A stretch of DNA of 64,000 nt from Montifringilla adamsi (taxonomy: Eukaryota > Chordata > Aves > Passeriformes > Passeridae), in assembly GCA_017590115.1 (NCBI GenBank), contig JAGGNK010003335.1, positions 4,526,001 to 4,590,000 of the forward strand. Reading direction: 5' to 3'. The notes below the pieces were generated by a model that saw nothing but the letters and a program-made list of their open reading frames with translations, was not told where the DNA came from and made no database searches. Positions 13,084 through 26,500 of this stretch are shown here, piece after piece; within the stretch, counting starts at the first letter, position 1; every line of letters starts with the position of its first letter. Made by a program: the position numbers and the translations under genes.

Positions 13084-16000
13084 ATCTCTCTTTAGAGAGT
13101 TTCCAAATTGCAGGAAGATTCAGAGCTGGGCTTTAGCCAAGACAACTTGACAGGATATTTTCAGAATTTTTAAGCTTACAAATTATATTAGTATCTGTGT
13201 TCAACTTTAAGTGGATTTGAAAGCAAACTGTCTTTAACAAAGCACTGGTTTGAAATTTCAGATCCTTGGCTTCTGTTCCTGTTCTTTAACCTGCAGAGTG
13301 GCTGTTGTTTTCTCTGGGAAGTCGAGTTTTATTCTGACATCAAATTCCTGGTAGTTTTCTAGAGTCTGTGCATAGCTTGTTAATACACTCAATCTCTGAC
13401 TGTGGTATGCACAGTAGTACCCTAGTTTTGGTTTTGGTGGGAGTGACAGCCTGATCTTGATCCCCGAGGGTCCATAGATAAGGTCTGTTTTCATGCCTGT
13501 GATAGTGTTGGGGTTTTCCTCCTATATTATTGGAAGCTAAATGAAATTATAGCCCACACTTCTCAGATTCTGCAGTGGGCTAAATTTGTAGGCCATGCCT
13601 AAAGTTCTGTCATGAGTTTATACCAAAACAAGTTTTATTACAAGAATATTGCAGTTCTTTCTGCATATCAGAGATATGAAGCTTTGAGCTACATGGGTTC
13701 AGACTTCTGAGATAGGATTAATTTTTTAATAATTTCGTCCTGGATATCAATTTTCTTTTTAGAAACTGTAGTTCATCATGTTTGTCTTAAATTGCTTCCT
13801 GCATTAGTTTTAATCTGCCACTAATATTGGATATTTAAATTTAAAATCTGCTAACTTTCAACTATAGTCAAAACTAGATATCTTTTTAAGCTTTGGGCAA
13901 TTTATAGAGCAGGTAATTACATTTAACATTTTTAGGTTCTTTTAGGTTATGTTGTGGAAGGGGTTATACTTTCAGTGTGCATGCTAACAAGCAACTTAAA
14001 TGATTCATAATTGACAATAAACCTACTCTAGCCTACCCAGTATTTCTACTATGGATCAGCTTGTGTGCTGAGAATATCCAAATCAAACCTTTGCTCGTAG
14101 CTCCTCTTTCCCCACCAATGATGATGAGTAGAGTGGTGCTGCTTCTTATCCCGCTTGCTTGAGTCCTCTATATTTAATTTGCAAATCACTGCCAAGGGAA
14201 GCTAAAGACTGTTTAGTGGACTGGGGTAGGTCTATTTGTTTCCATCTACTAATTTGTTCTGTCCTGTTTGTTTTCTTTATTCTTCCTGTATATTTGGCAG
14301 GGAGCAGACATGAATTTGACTGTGCTCTGTTGAACAGCCGCCACTGCCTCAAGCTGTTTCAGTTACACCTTGCCAAAACACTTTTTCTTTCCAGTTTTGT
14401 CTCCTTGGGAAAGGGAGGGGGTTGGGGCAGAGATTGCCACCTGAGAGTTACTTTGGGACTAACTGGGTTGATATCAGAAGGTGAAATAGTTTCATCATCC
14501 TGAACTGGGGTAGAAGATGTTGTGAAATCAATAAACAAAAAAATCCTGCAAACATACATTGCTTCAACCAAAAGAGTCTTGCATTTTTATTACTGCTGTC
14601 TCACCAGCATATCTTTAAATTGCAAAGTGATGCTTGAAACAGAAACTTATTTAAATTAGATCCATATCCTAATATGCCATCTGTATTTGATTTAGTAATT
14701 GTACTATGCTTAGAAATTTATCACAACTGATTTTATTTTGCTACCTGTTTCTATCTGAAGAGTTCTCAAAAGTTTTTAAAAAATCAGAAAATACCCCACC
14801 TACCCATAGTAGCTGGAATCTTTCCATATGTTGGAAACTTTACAACAATAAGTATATAACTATTTACTTTAACACCTGTCAATGTCTTGCACTTGTTTTA
14901 ATATCTGCTTAAATATTATCATCTTGCTCCAGAGATCCCAGAATCCTGGTTTACAGGAAGGATAGCTTGTTTCATACACGTTAATATTTAGGGGGTTTAC
15001 AAATGCAATAGAAAATGTACAGTTACTTGAAACTATAAAATAGTATATTTTATACTGTGGAGTTTCTGAGTCCTATTCCCCCACCCTGAGCTGCAAAGGA
15101 AGAGCTGTGTCCAAAGCATGTTTGCTGTGAGCCCATGAGAGCCTCATTTCTCTTGTTGTGGAATCTTTAATGCGCTGTCTGTTGTGGAAGACAGTTTAAT
15201 AAGAATTCTGATTATTAATTCAAACTTAACAGCTGAAAATGAACAATTGGTAATTAAGTGAATGCTATGTGATGATTAATTAGTTGATGTAACAAATAGC
15301 CAAAATATAGTTATTTTTTAAGCAAATATTTGAATTGTTTGAGAAAATGTTTAGTACTACAAGCAAAAATACTTTGCTCTATTATTTTTAATTGCAATTT
15401 CAGTTTAGTCAAGAATGACTTGCAGTGTTCCTGAGAAGGCAGGCTTCAGAGTCAGACTTAGTCAAAAGTTAGATCAAGTCTATTACGTGTTTGGCTATAG
15501 AGATTAAAAAAAAACAGCTTTTTTCATTTCTGTTACTATTCAGTTGTTCTCAAATGTACAGTTTATTCCCTCACAGCATGGAGTTGCAAGTCACTAAGAG
15601 AATTCAGTCTTTCCTTGAAACACACCATCATGGATTTATTTAAAGTTTAATCATGTTCCTTCTTTTATCCCACTTTCCATTATTTTATCTTATACAGTAA
15701 ATATGCATTAATGAAGTATGATTAAACTCCACTCCTTAGCAAGCAGTATTTTAATGGTAGCCATTGTGCACGATGGAGGCTGTTGATGGAAATCTCCTGC
15801 TGGCTGATTGTGAAGGGGTTTGATTAGCACTGCAGCCCTGGAGCAGGAGGTGCTCCCAGTGGTCTCTGCTGGCAGCTCTGCCCAGGGCAGTTTGGGGACC
15901 TGAGCATCCCCAGAGAGCAGGCTGGGCAGAGCTGATCTCCACGGGCCCTCCCTGGTGTGCTGGGGCCTCAGCATCCTCCTCCCTTCAGCTCTGGATTAGT

Positions 16001-16860
16001 TAGGGGTACTGAGGTGCTCCTCTGCTAGGCAAGACCTTTAATGGGAGTGGAATTATCCCACTCATAGAAAAAAATTTCTGATTCATTTTCCTCCACTGAA
16101 ACAACCATGTGAGTCTAGGGAGGAAAATAAAACTGCCAGTGATAGATTACATTTTGCCTTCAGTGAAATCATTTTCCTTCTGTTTCAAGGTAAAAACAGT
16201 TAGGGATATACTAGGCTCTCTTGTAATAACCATTCACAGTGTTTTGCTGAAAGAAAATAATTGGAAACTGTTTTCCTAGGGACTTCTAAACATAGAGTAA
16301 ATGAAGTCTCAGCTTCTTGTATGGAACAGTCCTTTGGAGGATTCATAATATTTTTGGTTTTTTGTTTGCATCTTTTGTTTGCTTTTTTTTTTTTTTTCCT
16401 TTCCCCAGCATTTATAGAGCACCAAATAACAAGCCAAGTACGGCATGGATTTCACATGTATGTCAGAGCACACCTGAATAGCCCAAAACTTTTTCTTACA
16501 ACTGGAAAATCTGGTGCACCTCTAAAAGGAAAACCCCAGCTCCTAATGTGTTTGGGTTCCTCACAAAATAGGATCAGGGACCTCAGCAGTAAGAACCCTG
16601 TGTGATAGCAGGGATGTCAAAACAGAGCACTGCCTTTCTGATAGTAGCATGCATTTTTTTATCTGTATGCTCAAGAAGAAAACTGTCTGGTGGCAAAGCA
16701 TTTTTGGTTAATAATGAAAGTGAAGAGATTGTCACATCTCTTGTTGGAAAAGAAATAATTCAGAAATGAAACAGATAAATTATGGAAGATAGGAAATCCT
16801 GTTCACTTCTGTTCACTCTTGCCCACCAGAAAGCTATCTGGGAAAGGTTCAGCTAACAGT
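13084..16860. other. non-coding stretch, no gene seen
   Basis: Mostly AT-rich with a locally GC-richer, CpG-poor patch at about 15770-15990. Open frames on both strands of that patch reflect composition and match nothing I know. A strong polypyrimidine-AG sits at about 16381-16409, but the sequence after it has no convincing exon end. Confidence 0.55.
15165..15310. promoter_or_regulatory. cluster of homeodomain-type AT motifs (weak candidate enhancer)
   Basis: Within about 150 bp there are repeated TAAT-core sites: GATTATTAATTC, AACAATTGGTAATTAAG and GATTAATTAGTTG. Such clusters are common in developmental enhancers, but AT-rich background also generates them. I see no promoter or transcript feature nearby. 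Confidence 0.15.
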
Positions 16861-16897
16861 GAGGTAAAAAACAGGTAAAAGGAGGTAAAAAACAGGT
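16861..16897. repeat. 16-bp direct repeat
   Basis: GAGGTAAAAAACAGGT occurs at 16861-16876 and again at 16882-16897 with a five-base spacer. It lies just outside, or at the edge of, the LTR that follows. Confidence 0.8.
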
Positions 16898-17092
16898 CAT
16901 ATAATCAGAGATCACGTTGCGTGGCTAGCATGAGGTCACCTCGTGTGTGAGGCAGGGATTGCTTGGCGAAACACACGGACACTACATGATCAAAAAGGTG
17001 GTTGGGTAAAAGGACACGTGAGCAGCGGCACCGCGGTGCAGTCAGCCAGTGTGTGCTTGTTTTGGGTGAGTTTAGAACATTACAAGGATTTT

Positions 17093-17199
17093 GCAGCCGC
17101 GGGGATGAGCAAACGCGCCTGGGCGGCCGGGAGCCAGCAGCGCCCCTGCTGGCCGCGCCCGGAACTGCACCAAAGGGGAAACGGCTTAAAGAGCCGCAA
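17093..17199. other. CpG-dense islet inside the LTR
   Basis: About 12 CpG dinucleotides fall within about 107 bp, against a strongly CpG-depleted background. The islet contains CCGCGG, GCGCC and GGCGGCC. A perfect 8-bp-arm inverted repeat, GCCAGCAG (17133-17140) and CTGCTGGC (17146-17153), surrounds CGCCC. Read on the minus strand it is CCAGCAGGGGCGCTG, one G short of a classic CTCF core. Undecayed CpGs suggest a young insertion or little germline methylation. Confidence 0.7.
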
Positions 17200-17218
17200 G
17201 AGAATTTTTGATTTTTGT

Positions 17219-17282
17219 TGAGCATTCTGTTTATTGAGTGTTCTGTTTATTGAGCTTTCTGTTTGTTGAGTTTTCTGTTCTT
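17219..17282 (+). repeat. 16-bp tandem array, four units
   Basis: Four consecutive units of the form TGAGYNTTCTGTTTAT lie at 17219-17234, 17235-17250, 17251-17266 and 17267-17282, differing mainly at the third to sixth variable positions. On the minus strand two of the junctions read CAATAAACAG, which contains a poly-A-signal-like hexamer. The array lies within the LTR and probably arose by slippage or unequal exchange there. Confidence 0.85.
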
Positions 17283-17318
17283 GTTTGTTACTGTTACCAT
17301 TGTTGTTGTTTGCCTTGT

Positions 17319-17321
<3 letters not shown>

Positions 17322-17349
<28 letters not shown>
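17322..17349. repeat. (AC)n dinucleotide microsatellite
   Basis: Fourteen uninterrupted AC units lie inside the LTR between the 16-bp array and the conserved 3' LTR blocks. It is a likely length polymorphism and potential Z-DNA tract. Confidence 0.97.
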
Positions 17350-17352
<3 letters not shown>

Positions 17353-17513
17353 CAAAGAAATGTTATTCCTTTTCTCATATTTTCGCCTGAAAGCCCCTTA
17401 ATTTCGAAGTTGGTGGGAGGTGGATAACAATTTGGTGGGAGGCGGTCATACTCTCCATTCCAAGGGAGGTTCGTGCCTTCCTTTGGTTGATACCTGTCTT
17501 TCGAACCAAGACA

Positions 17514-20500
17514 AATAAAAATTCTCAGAAGGGACAAGTTTTGAGCGTAGGAAAATGAAGGATTCTAAAGGGTAATAATTGGACCAAGACTTGCCTCATT
17601 TTGTACTTTTCAAAACACAGAGATGAGAAAAACAAAACAGTGCTTCCTACCCATTGGGGTTTGTGCTTGAGTAACATTGTTGTCTGTTATAAAAGGTCTT
17701 TTTGTGAAATTGATTCTTCTTTGAGAATCAGAAATAGCACGGCTTTGCTTTTCTTGTTACACCACTTGCTGCACATTTTCAAGTGTGTGCCAGAGTATTT
17801 CTGCACATCTCCTTTAAAACTATTCAGCGAACTTGGAAGTCTACCTTAAAAACTTCCAACTGATTTAAGGTGTAAGTGATGTATCTACACTCTACCTCTA
17901 CCTGCCATGAATAATTTAACAACTGAAGTATTTCAGCTCCCAAAAATCATAACTTGAAACAGTTGTTGAGTAATCCATTCAACCTGCCTGTATCTCTTTT
18001 CCCTGGCCCTATGTATATATATAGCTGAATGCATCCACATTAATACTGCCCTTAGTCACCAGTCCTTTGTGTCCTTATAGTTAATTTCTGTATGTAGAAT
18101 ATAAGTAGGTGTTCTATATAAATAAACTCCCAAAAGGGAACCAGATGCTGAACTTTATAGCTGAGCAAACAGAACCACTGAAAGGTGATGTGACATAATA
18201 TGCTTGGCATCTGTGAGTCAGCATTAAGATGTGCTCCAAATACTATTGCAAACACTGACAGTTTCTGGATATAAAGAACTCAATGTGCTTTCATTAGCAC
18301 TGCTGGAAATTGCTCCCAAGGGTTGTGGTTCTCACTCAATTCAGATCACTTATGTAATTTCAGACTATGAACTGCTTCAGGCAACTTGCAATGCTCACTG
18401 ATTTTTGCACTGCTTGATGAACTTTCCATGTAAAGGTTTCCCAGCACTGGGTTTTGAGCTAATACTTCAAGTTCAGTAATCTCGAGGAACTCCCAAAATG
18501 TTAGATTAGAAAATGCTACTCACAAGATGCCCCCCTGCCCTGCTTAATGATCTGAGTGAAAAAGCAGAGACAGAAGCAGAGGCAGTGTGTTGGGTCAGGG
18601 CCCTGGTTCACCCTGACACTCGTATTCATTAATCTTCTGTTTACATTGTTGAAAAAGTACGTGCTGCCTGTGAAGTGAGATAGCTCCACAGACAAGCTGG
18701 ATATCTGATTCCTGGCCTCTCAGTGGAATGTAAATGCACTTCCAGTGTGGGAATGTACAAAGCCCTAGTGATTAGAGAGTGACTGGATGTACAGCAGGGA
18801 CTGCCTGCAAGTGCTGATCACCACGTGAGATTTGCAGAGAGCTCATCCATCCTGGGCTGAATTCTGTATTTTAGGGAAACTTTCACCAAAGTCCTGCTCT
18901 GACCTCTGTCATTTTAACATAGTTTATAGGCAGGATGAGTAGAGGCATAAGGAAAGAATAAGTTTATTTCTTCTATGGGGACAAGCTCAAATGGTAGTGA
19001 GGATTCAAGCAGCATTTCACCTTGTGGGCACTGAGAGAGCTCTGGGCAGAGCTGTGCTGCTGACTTGCACAGCAGGGCAAACAGGTGCTTTGGAAAAGCT
19101 GGATAATTATGGTGGGTAATTATATGGGTGTGATAATGAGGCACTGGTTTGGTTCTCAGTGTTCTTATTCTGACAGCAAACTCTTGAGCCTCACCTTGTG
19201 TCAATGGGCTAAAATTGTGTAGCCAAACAACACAGGCATGACCAAGTTTGCAGGAAGCTGACTTGCCCTGAGTTTTTGCTTAGTAGTTTTTGCTTTTCAT
19301 TTAAGTTCAAACTGCATACTACTTGCAACACCTCCATAGGAAATATCCAAGGGTTATTTTTCTGGTTTTTTAACCAAAGCCATTAGTCTGTAAATTTTTA
19401 TCATGGCTTTGCATTTCCTCTCTCTGATTACAGCCAAGTACATCGGGCTTTACTAATCTCTTTGCAGGGATAAAATGTCCCCTGTTTTTTCCTCGGTGCA
19501 GGTTTCCAAGCCACATATTTGGCTTCACTTTGGGGTTTGAATTGACCCAAAAGATCAAAGCAAAAATGCGTAATTTACCACAATCATTTTGACTTGTAGC
19601 CAGTGTTTAATAAGTTGGGAATTTCCACGGATACAGAAGGGATATAGCTTCCCAAATCTCATTGACATTCAGAGGGTTTTGGACACGCTTCAAGCTTATT
19701 TTACAATCCTATGCTGAAATGTCCCAGCTCTGCTTTCCTTTCTAAATATGCATTTCTCAGTTTATTCATTTTAATTTACAAATTCTCCAAATTTAAAACT
19801 TGCACCTCCCTGGAAGATATTAATCTTGGTAACTCTGAATAGTGTTGACAGCCCAGTATAATTACACATGATAGAAAATGACTACTTGGGTCAACACAAG
19901 TTACCAAGTTGGTGATTTTCAGATGACTTCCATTCCTTCCTAAAATAAGGGAAAAAGATGGGCCTTAGAAACCTGACTAGAAAATCTTAGGTTTCTGAAA
20001 AAATCATCAATTTTTCTTCATGATGTAGTCAGCACGCAGCTAATTAGTGTTCTACACCAAAGACAAGTGTCTGTCTTCCTAAGAAACTTTATCTTTAAGA
20101 ACTACTCAAGCCTTTTACAAAATATTATGGAATTGTCAGCATTTTCAATGAAAGAGTAAAAAGCAAAATACTTTAAAGCTTAGCAAATTTTACATATTTA
20201 ACTGTCAGTGTTATTACATCCAGCCTTTCTTCCACCATTTTGGGAATGAAAGAGCAATGAATGCTTATAATAGTTAGTAATGGTCATTAGTTAATTGATA
20301 ATTACTAAGTTCCCTGACTGTTCAGTGTTTCCTTGACTTTGCAGATCCTGATTGCTGAAGCAGCACTCTACAGTGACAAGAGTCATATGTTGTACTTTAA
20401 TAATTTCTATTAATCTGTGTAATTTTGTGAACAAAATCAATAATTCCATCCCTTGTTTAAATATGTAATGAATTTTAGATAGGGGTATATTAACTTTGTA

Positions 20501-23500
20501 TGATCTTGCTTTTGCTTTAAAAAAGCAACTTCTGCCAAGTGCCTGGACAAGTATCTGTGGGAAGACAAGGATAAATAGTAAAACCTGAACCAAATGGGAT
20601 TTCCTGTGTTCTCGTTTTGTTTCTGTGCTGTAGAACTCAGTCCTAGATGTAGCAAACCTGAGAATGAAATCAAAGAGGGTGTTTTCTCAGCACCATCTTT
20701 AGTCCTGGAGAGGTGACCATGAGGGAGAAGAGCCTGAACCTCCTTTGCTCCTGACCTAGAGCTTTCAGAGAAGGAGAATGGATAATAGATAGTGCAAATA
20801 AGTGATCTATGAGGAAGAAAATCAGGAATTACTTAAGTCACGCGTTTTGCTGTAGTTCTTAGTGCCATTTGTGTTGGTTTGTGCCTGGGGGCATGCAGAA
20901 AATTTGCTGTGAGGTTTTCACAGATTTGTAGGCATTACATTTTTTTAAAAACCAAGTGAAAATACAAAATTCGATTCAGTTATTGTTTGCCTTGACAATG
21001 GCCATCAATGGACTCATGATCCCACATTTTCTAAAATGGCAGAACAGGAAAGGAAGATCTCAAACAGCAACAACTGAAATCCCATCCATGAGTCCTGCAG
21101 TGAGCTGCATGTTTTATAAAGCACCTGTGCAGGTAGTAAACACCAAAGCGAGAATCTTTGTGACAAATAATAAATTTAATTATTTCCCCAATAAAAATGT
21201 GGGAAAGTAATTGAAGAAAATGTCTGTTTTCAGATGAAGAGTTTCCGTTTTGAACAATGGCAGTCAGGGTTATGGTTTCATTGCTACCCAAGTATGAACA
21301 GAAACAAAGTGCACGTCAGGAAACAGGAAGATATCTTGAACTTCTCAGAAGCCTTTTGTTTTTAATTTTAACTAAAGAAACTTCAAAAATGCTTTTACAA
21401 TCCTAAACTTAGATATGGTTAAGACTGGGAATTGCAGTTGCCCCTTCTGTAACCTTTGGTGTTCTCCCCAATATTCTTTTTTTTTTTTTTCAAATGTACT
21501 CTATTTTATGAACTCATTATTTTTCCTGTACTAATATATTTTCCTTATCTTCTAATTAAGCACTGCTTCCAGCACACTTATGATAGCACACTCACATCTG
21601 CTCTGACTTCTCACCATTATTTCAGTGTGGGACTTCTGCTGCGGTTGGCACAGGTGAGGCTGTGACCCTGCTGAAGCTGTCTGCTGCTGCCTTTTGCTGC
21701 CTTTCACAAGTCTACCAGCTTCCAGTTCAGCTAAGGCAGAAATCCAAGCATACAGCTGCTAGCAAATCTTCTTAATTGAATTTGAGAGGGGCTTGAACAG
21801 GTAGATAGCACCAAAATTCCTGAAATCCCTTCTGTTTCCGAAACTTGCATTAGAACCATACCTTAAGATTTCATCTCTGCATGAAGTACAAGAGCACTTT
21901 GCAGCTTTTCATGTTCAGACATGTCATATGTCTTCCCTTGCAATCGCTCACTTCCCTTTCTCCTCTGAGGAGATAGAACTACAATATGATTTTAATATTA
22001 TATTGTGAGATAGAACTACAATATGATTTGAATATTATATTGTTCAGTTCTCAGTAAGTGCTAGGATCATTAACAACACTTGATACATTGTGTGTTTAGC
22101 AATTACACAAATGCCAGGCTGAATTCTCATCTCCCATCCTCATCACTGAGTTACTAGCACCAAAGAATATGTGCAACTTTTCACTCATTCTAGAAATTGC
22201 CAGAGAAGAATTATTAATTTCTCAGAGTTCTGACTGTGAAGCAAATGTAGCTTGAGGCTTAATGTGCTGACAGCGTTTCCCCATTTTTAAAGGTAGTCCA
22301 GCTGTCATGGTTATAGTGCAAGAAACCAGTCCACCAAGCTTACTGAGAGTTTCATGAATGAAAAAAGAAGTTGAAGTCCTTTGAAGAGATCATCAATAAG
22401 AAATCGGTTTAAAAAGAAATTGGAAATATCTTGCTATTCTCTGGTCTAATGTTATTTTGTATATGTGGTGGATGTTGTTAAGCTGGTTGAAGTGGATTAT
22501 TTATTTCCAAGTCACAGAAACATTTTCAGAAGAGGAAGATGTTTAAACTTTCCCTGTGCCACGTGCCATAGATATCATTTTCTCTCTCTTTACTCCCTTC
22601 AACCCCATTATAGTCTTTGTGGCTTCATCTCTTCCCCTCCTGCATCCCTATTTAGCTCTAGGTAAAGGTTCCCTGTGATGCCTCTGGGGTTTTTTGAATG
22701 CTGCTCTATTTCCACTCCTTTCTCTCCTCTCATGTGCTCAGCAATCGTCAGGCAAGTGCTCCAAGGGGACAGCAGGAAACCTCTGCTTGAAAAAGCAGCA
22801 GCAGTGGAGCAGTTGGGGTGGTTGAACATAGCTAGTCTTGAAAGGGAACCACCATGAAAGATCTGGCTGGGACTTTGAAAATTTGGAAAGAAATAACTCT
22901 GTGCTTCATACATAAGTGGCCAAGGCCTGAAGTGGGATTCATGACAAAAAGTGAGAAAGGAGAAATCTGAAGCTGTTTCTTTTATAATGGTTTCACAAAC
23001 CAGTAAGCTGAAAGTGTTTCTTGTTAACATCTCATGTAATATTTCTTGCCTCCAATTAATCTCATTTGTGCCTGCCTCCTGCTATCTGACTCTGTTTCCT
23101 GTGCTGGGAAGGGGGAAGAGTTCTTTTCCTGCTCACATCTCTCCTGTGTGGTGCCAGTGAACTCGTGGCACGAGGACACAGTTGGCCAGCACATCTTCAC
23201 GTCAGTGTTTGCACAAATGGATTTGTTTGAAGCAAATGGCTCCTCAGGGGTCATTTGAAGAGCCTCCCCTGAATGCATTGTCCTTCATCTAAACATTGCA
23301 GACTGCTGATGAAACTCATCCTTTGAATGTCCTATTCATGTTATGATATGTGGCGGAGATTGGGGTCTGCAAGCAATCCTTTTCTTAGAAATTCCAGTTG
23401 TCCTTATTATCAGATCTATTGGGGTTGTTCACATCTTTAGACATGGAAAGAGACACAGCTTCCTTGGGAGTTTCATTCTCTTTGCAGAAGGCTCCAGGCA

Positions 23501-26500
23501 TAGCAGTAGAGTGCTTTTAGGAGTGACTTTTTATCACACCAGAGATAATAGTATGAGGTTTTTTTAATTCACTCTTGTGGTGCTTTAGGCAAATGTATTT
23601 GGTAATGTCATCCTCTGTAAAAACAAAAATATTATAAGGAAATGCTGTGTTATCATTGATCACAGTAGTGGCTTTCTGGTTTTCAAAATACCAGCAATAT
23701 TGCAAATTCTTTCAGAAGAACCCTAAGAAAAGCTATTTCCTCAAATAATTCACAGTCATAGCAGGCTGTCAGCTGCTGGTGTGCATGTGAGTTTTCCATT
23801 TTTTATTGCCCTTTTTCACAGAGGAAAAAAAAAAGAAAAGCATCTGAATGTTATCTGTTGTCAAATGAAGAGAAAAAACAGGAGGGGGACTGCAAGATGG
23901 GTAGGAAGTTGTTATTTATATGACTTGTTGAGGGTAAAGTTCATATGATTACCTCAAATTTTGCAAAGCTTTGCATGTCAGCCTTGCTATATAATGAGAA
24001 TTTTTTGGTAGATATCCAGAGGGGAAATTCTTACATTGAATTTTACTGTGTGCTGCTTCTGTTTGAGGGAATGAGTAGAGGTTCATTGTGGCCATATGTG
24101 TTGAGCTGTAACCAAAGCCTGCAGTGCTGGGGCAGCAAGAAGAGACCCCTGCTCCGGCGGAGCCTGCCCATGTCACTGCCTACAGGTACCAGCCCATCTC
24201 TTCATGGTCACTCTGAGAGCAAATGCATTCCTCCCAACACATCGTGACTGATCCTTCTGTGAGGCTTAAACATTGCAGTACAGCCTTCCTGTCACACTTT
24301 ATAGGAAAAATCCTGCTTAGACCTCTTAAACAATCTAATCTTGTCCATTGTTTACTTCTTCCACATTTTCCTTTCTTTGTTGCAGCCCTAGAGCTGTGCT
24401 TCAAATTTTCACAGTGGTTTACTACATGTATTGCTTTCTGAAGATTGGCAGTATATTAACACTGTTCTAAAAATAAGTTGGAAAACTTCAACTTGACTCT
24501 TAATTGAAGTTTTACTGATTGTCTATCAGGATTCATTTTGCTAAAAATATAAATTAGTTCTCACTGGGTAAATTTCAGCCATTCTAATCTTTCCTTCTAA
24601 TTTCCGTATTGATTTGAATTAATTGTTATTCCAGGATGGCAGGCTCTTCCCTATGAGTGTCTAATGACTTTTACCAACACTCTATCACACTTGCTTTGAA
24701 TTTTAACGATTCAGGAGATGGAGAGTTTCAGCAGTCATTGCTGTCTAGGAAGGAAATTGGTTTTCATGGTTAAAAGCTAACGTATGTTCTGTTCTTTCTA
24801 AACATCAAAAAATCTGGGTCTGCTACTGATGTTTTGTTTTTTAAGTTTATTTTTTCAAATTTTTTTTTTACTTTTTGACAAAGTCATATTTTGTGCTGAG
24901 CAGTATCCTGAATGGTCTCAGAGCTCCTGGCTGGAATCAAGAACTGACATGGTTTACCTTATAGTTTCCTTGATTATGTGAGTGATTATCCACACATATC
25001 TTATCTACACCATAGAAACCAATTTTTAATTTTCAGGTGGGGGGGGATGGCAAATTTTCTCTTCTCCCACTTTTCAGAATGCCCTTCCCATTGTGCTCTG
25101 CTCTCTGTGTAACTTCCAGCCTCCCAGAGAACAGCTCGAGTGCTCTCTGGGGACACGACTTACCATAATAGGGTCTTTGTTCTCTGAAATCTGTAATGTA
25201 CTGGAAATATAACCTCCTGACATCATATAATCTTACTGCTCTGCCAGCTCTCTTGGAGACAAGGTTTTGTTCCAGCAGTGGATGAAATGTGAATTGCAGT
25301 CCAGAAGTGTGTGTGTTTGAAGCGGTGAGTTCAGCCATCAGCTGCTGGGGTGGGTTGTGCCTCTGCTTCTGTTGGGAAACTGGGAGAAGCATTTCTGCCA
25401 CACTGAATGTTGTAAAAACTGATAGGAAAATGTTACAAGTTCCTTTGGCCAGTGGCAATTAGTTTAAAAACATAGTCACTTTGCCACACAAGCACTTTCA
25501 GAGAGCCCATCACTGAGGCCCTTATCTTGGGGTTTGGGTTTTTTTTCCCTAGCAGTATGCAGCAGATTTTTATGGGGACTGAAGAGTCAAGTTTGTTTGC
25601 TCACATAAAAGCACAGGCTAACAAAACCCCCATATTTCTTTTTCTTAAAAAGCAGATGAACAAAAGAGGAAAGAGCAAGTGGGGCAGGAAGGATGGAGGG
25701 AGAAAAGCTAGACACAAGTGTCAGGTGGGAGAAGACTTTGGGAAGACTGAGGTGGGTAACACTGCACTTCTTCCAAGGCAGATTTAGGATTGCTGTCTCA
25801 AGTACTGTGTTATATTTCACCAAAATTCAGAATTTCAGCTAATCACCTTAGAATGTATATTGCAAATGCAGTTTATCCCACCTCTGGCAGTAATAGTAAT
25901 AGAGCTTAGAAGTAGGAGGAATTTTTGTTTCTCTTTTATTTCTGGGTTTTTCATTCTTTCTTATTCACAGAACAATTGAAGGTGCTAAAGTGGTTATGTT
26001 TGTGGGGGAAAATCCTGAATATCTCAGCATAATTTTCAGAACTGGTAAATTCAGTGAGGAGCTATACTTCATATCAAGTTACAAATATCTCCTGGGTGAC
26101 TCTAGGTGATAATGTAGATAAATTGTAAAATTATTGTCATGTAAGAGTTTAACTCCTAAGAGAATCACAGAAAAACTGTTGTATGCACAATTAGAGTAGG
26201 TACAGGTAATCTGCCTGGTATAGTTGCTTCCATTTAGTGAATTTCAGTGGTATTTTCATGCAGCCTTTTAATTAACTTAATGTAAAACTGAGTTTCTAGG
26301 GCGAGTGATGATTTATGTGCCAGTATTTCCCAGTGTTTGCTCTTGACACAGAAGACTGATGGTTTAAACTGTCTGAAAATGTTTCTTCCTTTTCTGTGTG
26401 ACAGTTCATTAACAGATTATACACAGAAACATCTTTACATAAAAATCAGATTCATCAACACATATGTCAAACACACATTTAATCCCATTCACTTGATGAA

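Larger units (their letters stand above)
16915..17513 (+). mobile_element. LTR of an ERVL-like endogenous retrovirus, probable solo LTR
   Basis: The right half carries blocks I associate with avian ERVL LTRs. GTTATTCC is followed by CATATTTTCGCCTGAAAGCC and CCTTAATTTC (about 17362-17405). The terminal block ACCTGTCTTTCGAACCAAGACA ends in CA at 17513. Further left there is CpG-dense sequence, a 16-bp tandem array and an (AC)n tract. No primer-binding site, gag, pol or env follows, so this looks like a solo LTR left by recombination. The 3' end is fairly clear. The 5' edge is approximate: I could not find a matching target-site duplication, and an AATAA before a TG at 16715 is only a weak alternative. 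The class comes from remembered consensus blocks. Confidence 0.65.

Noticed and set aside
16381..16605. Strong polypyrimidine-AG followed by an open frame
   Set aside because: No convincing donor before the stop, and the upstream T run alone produces the acceptor look.
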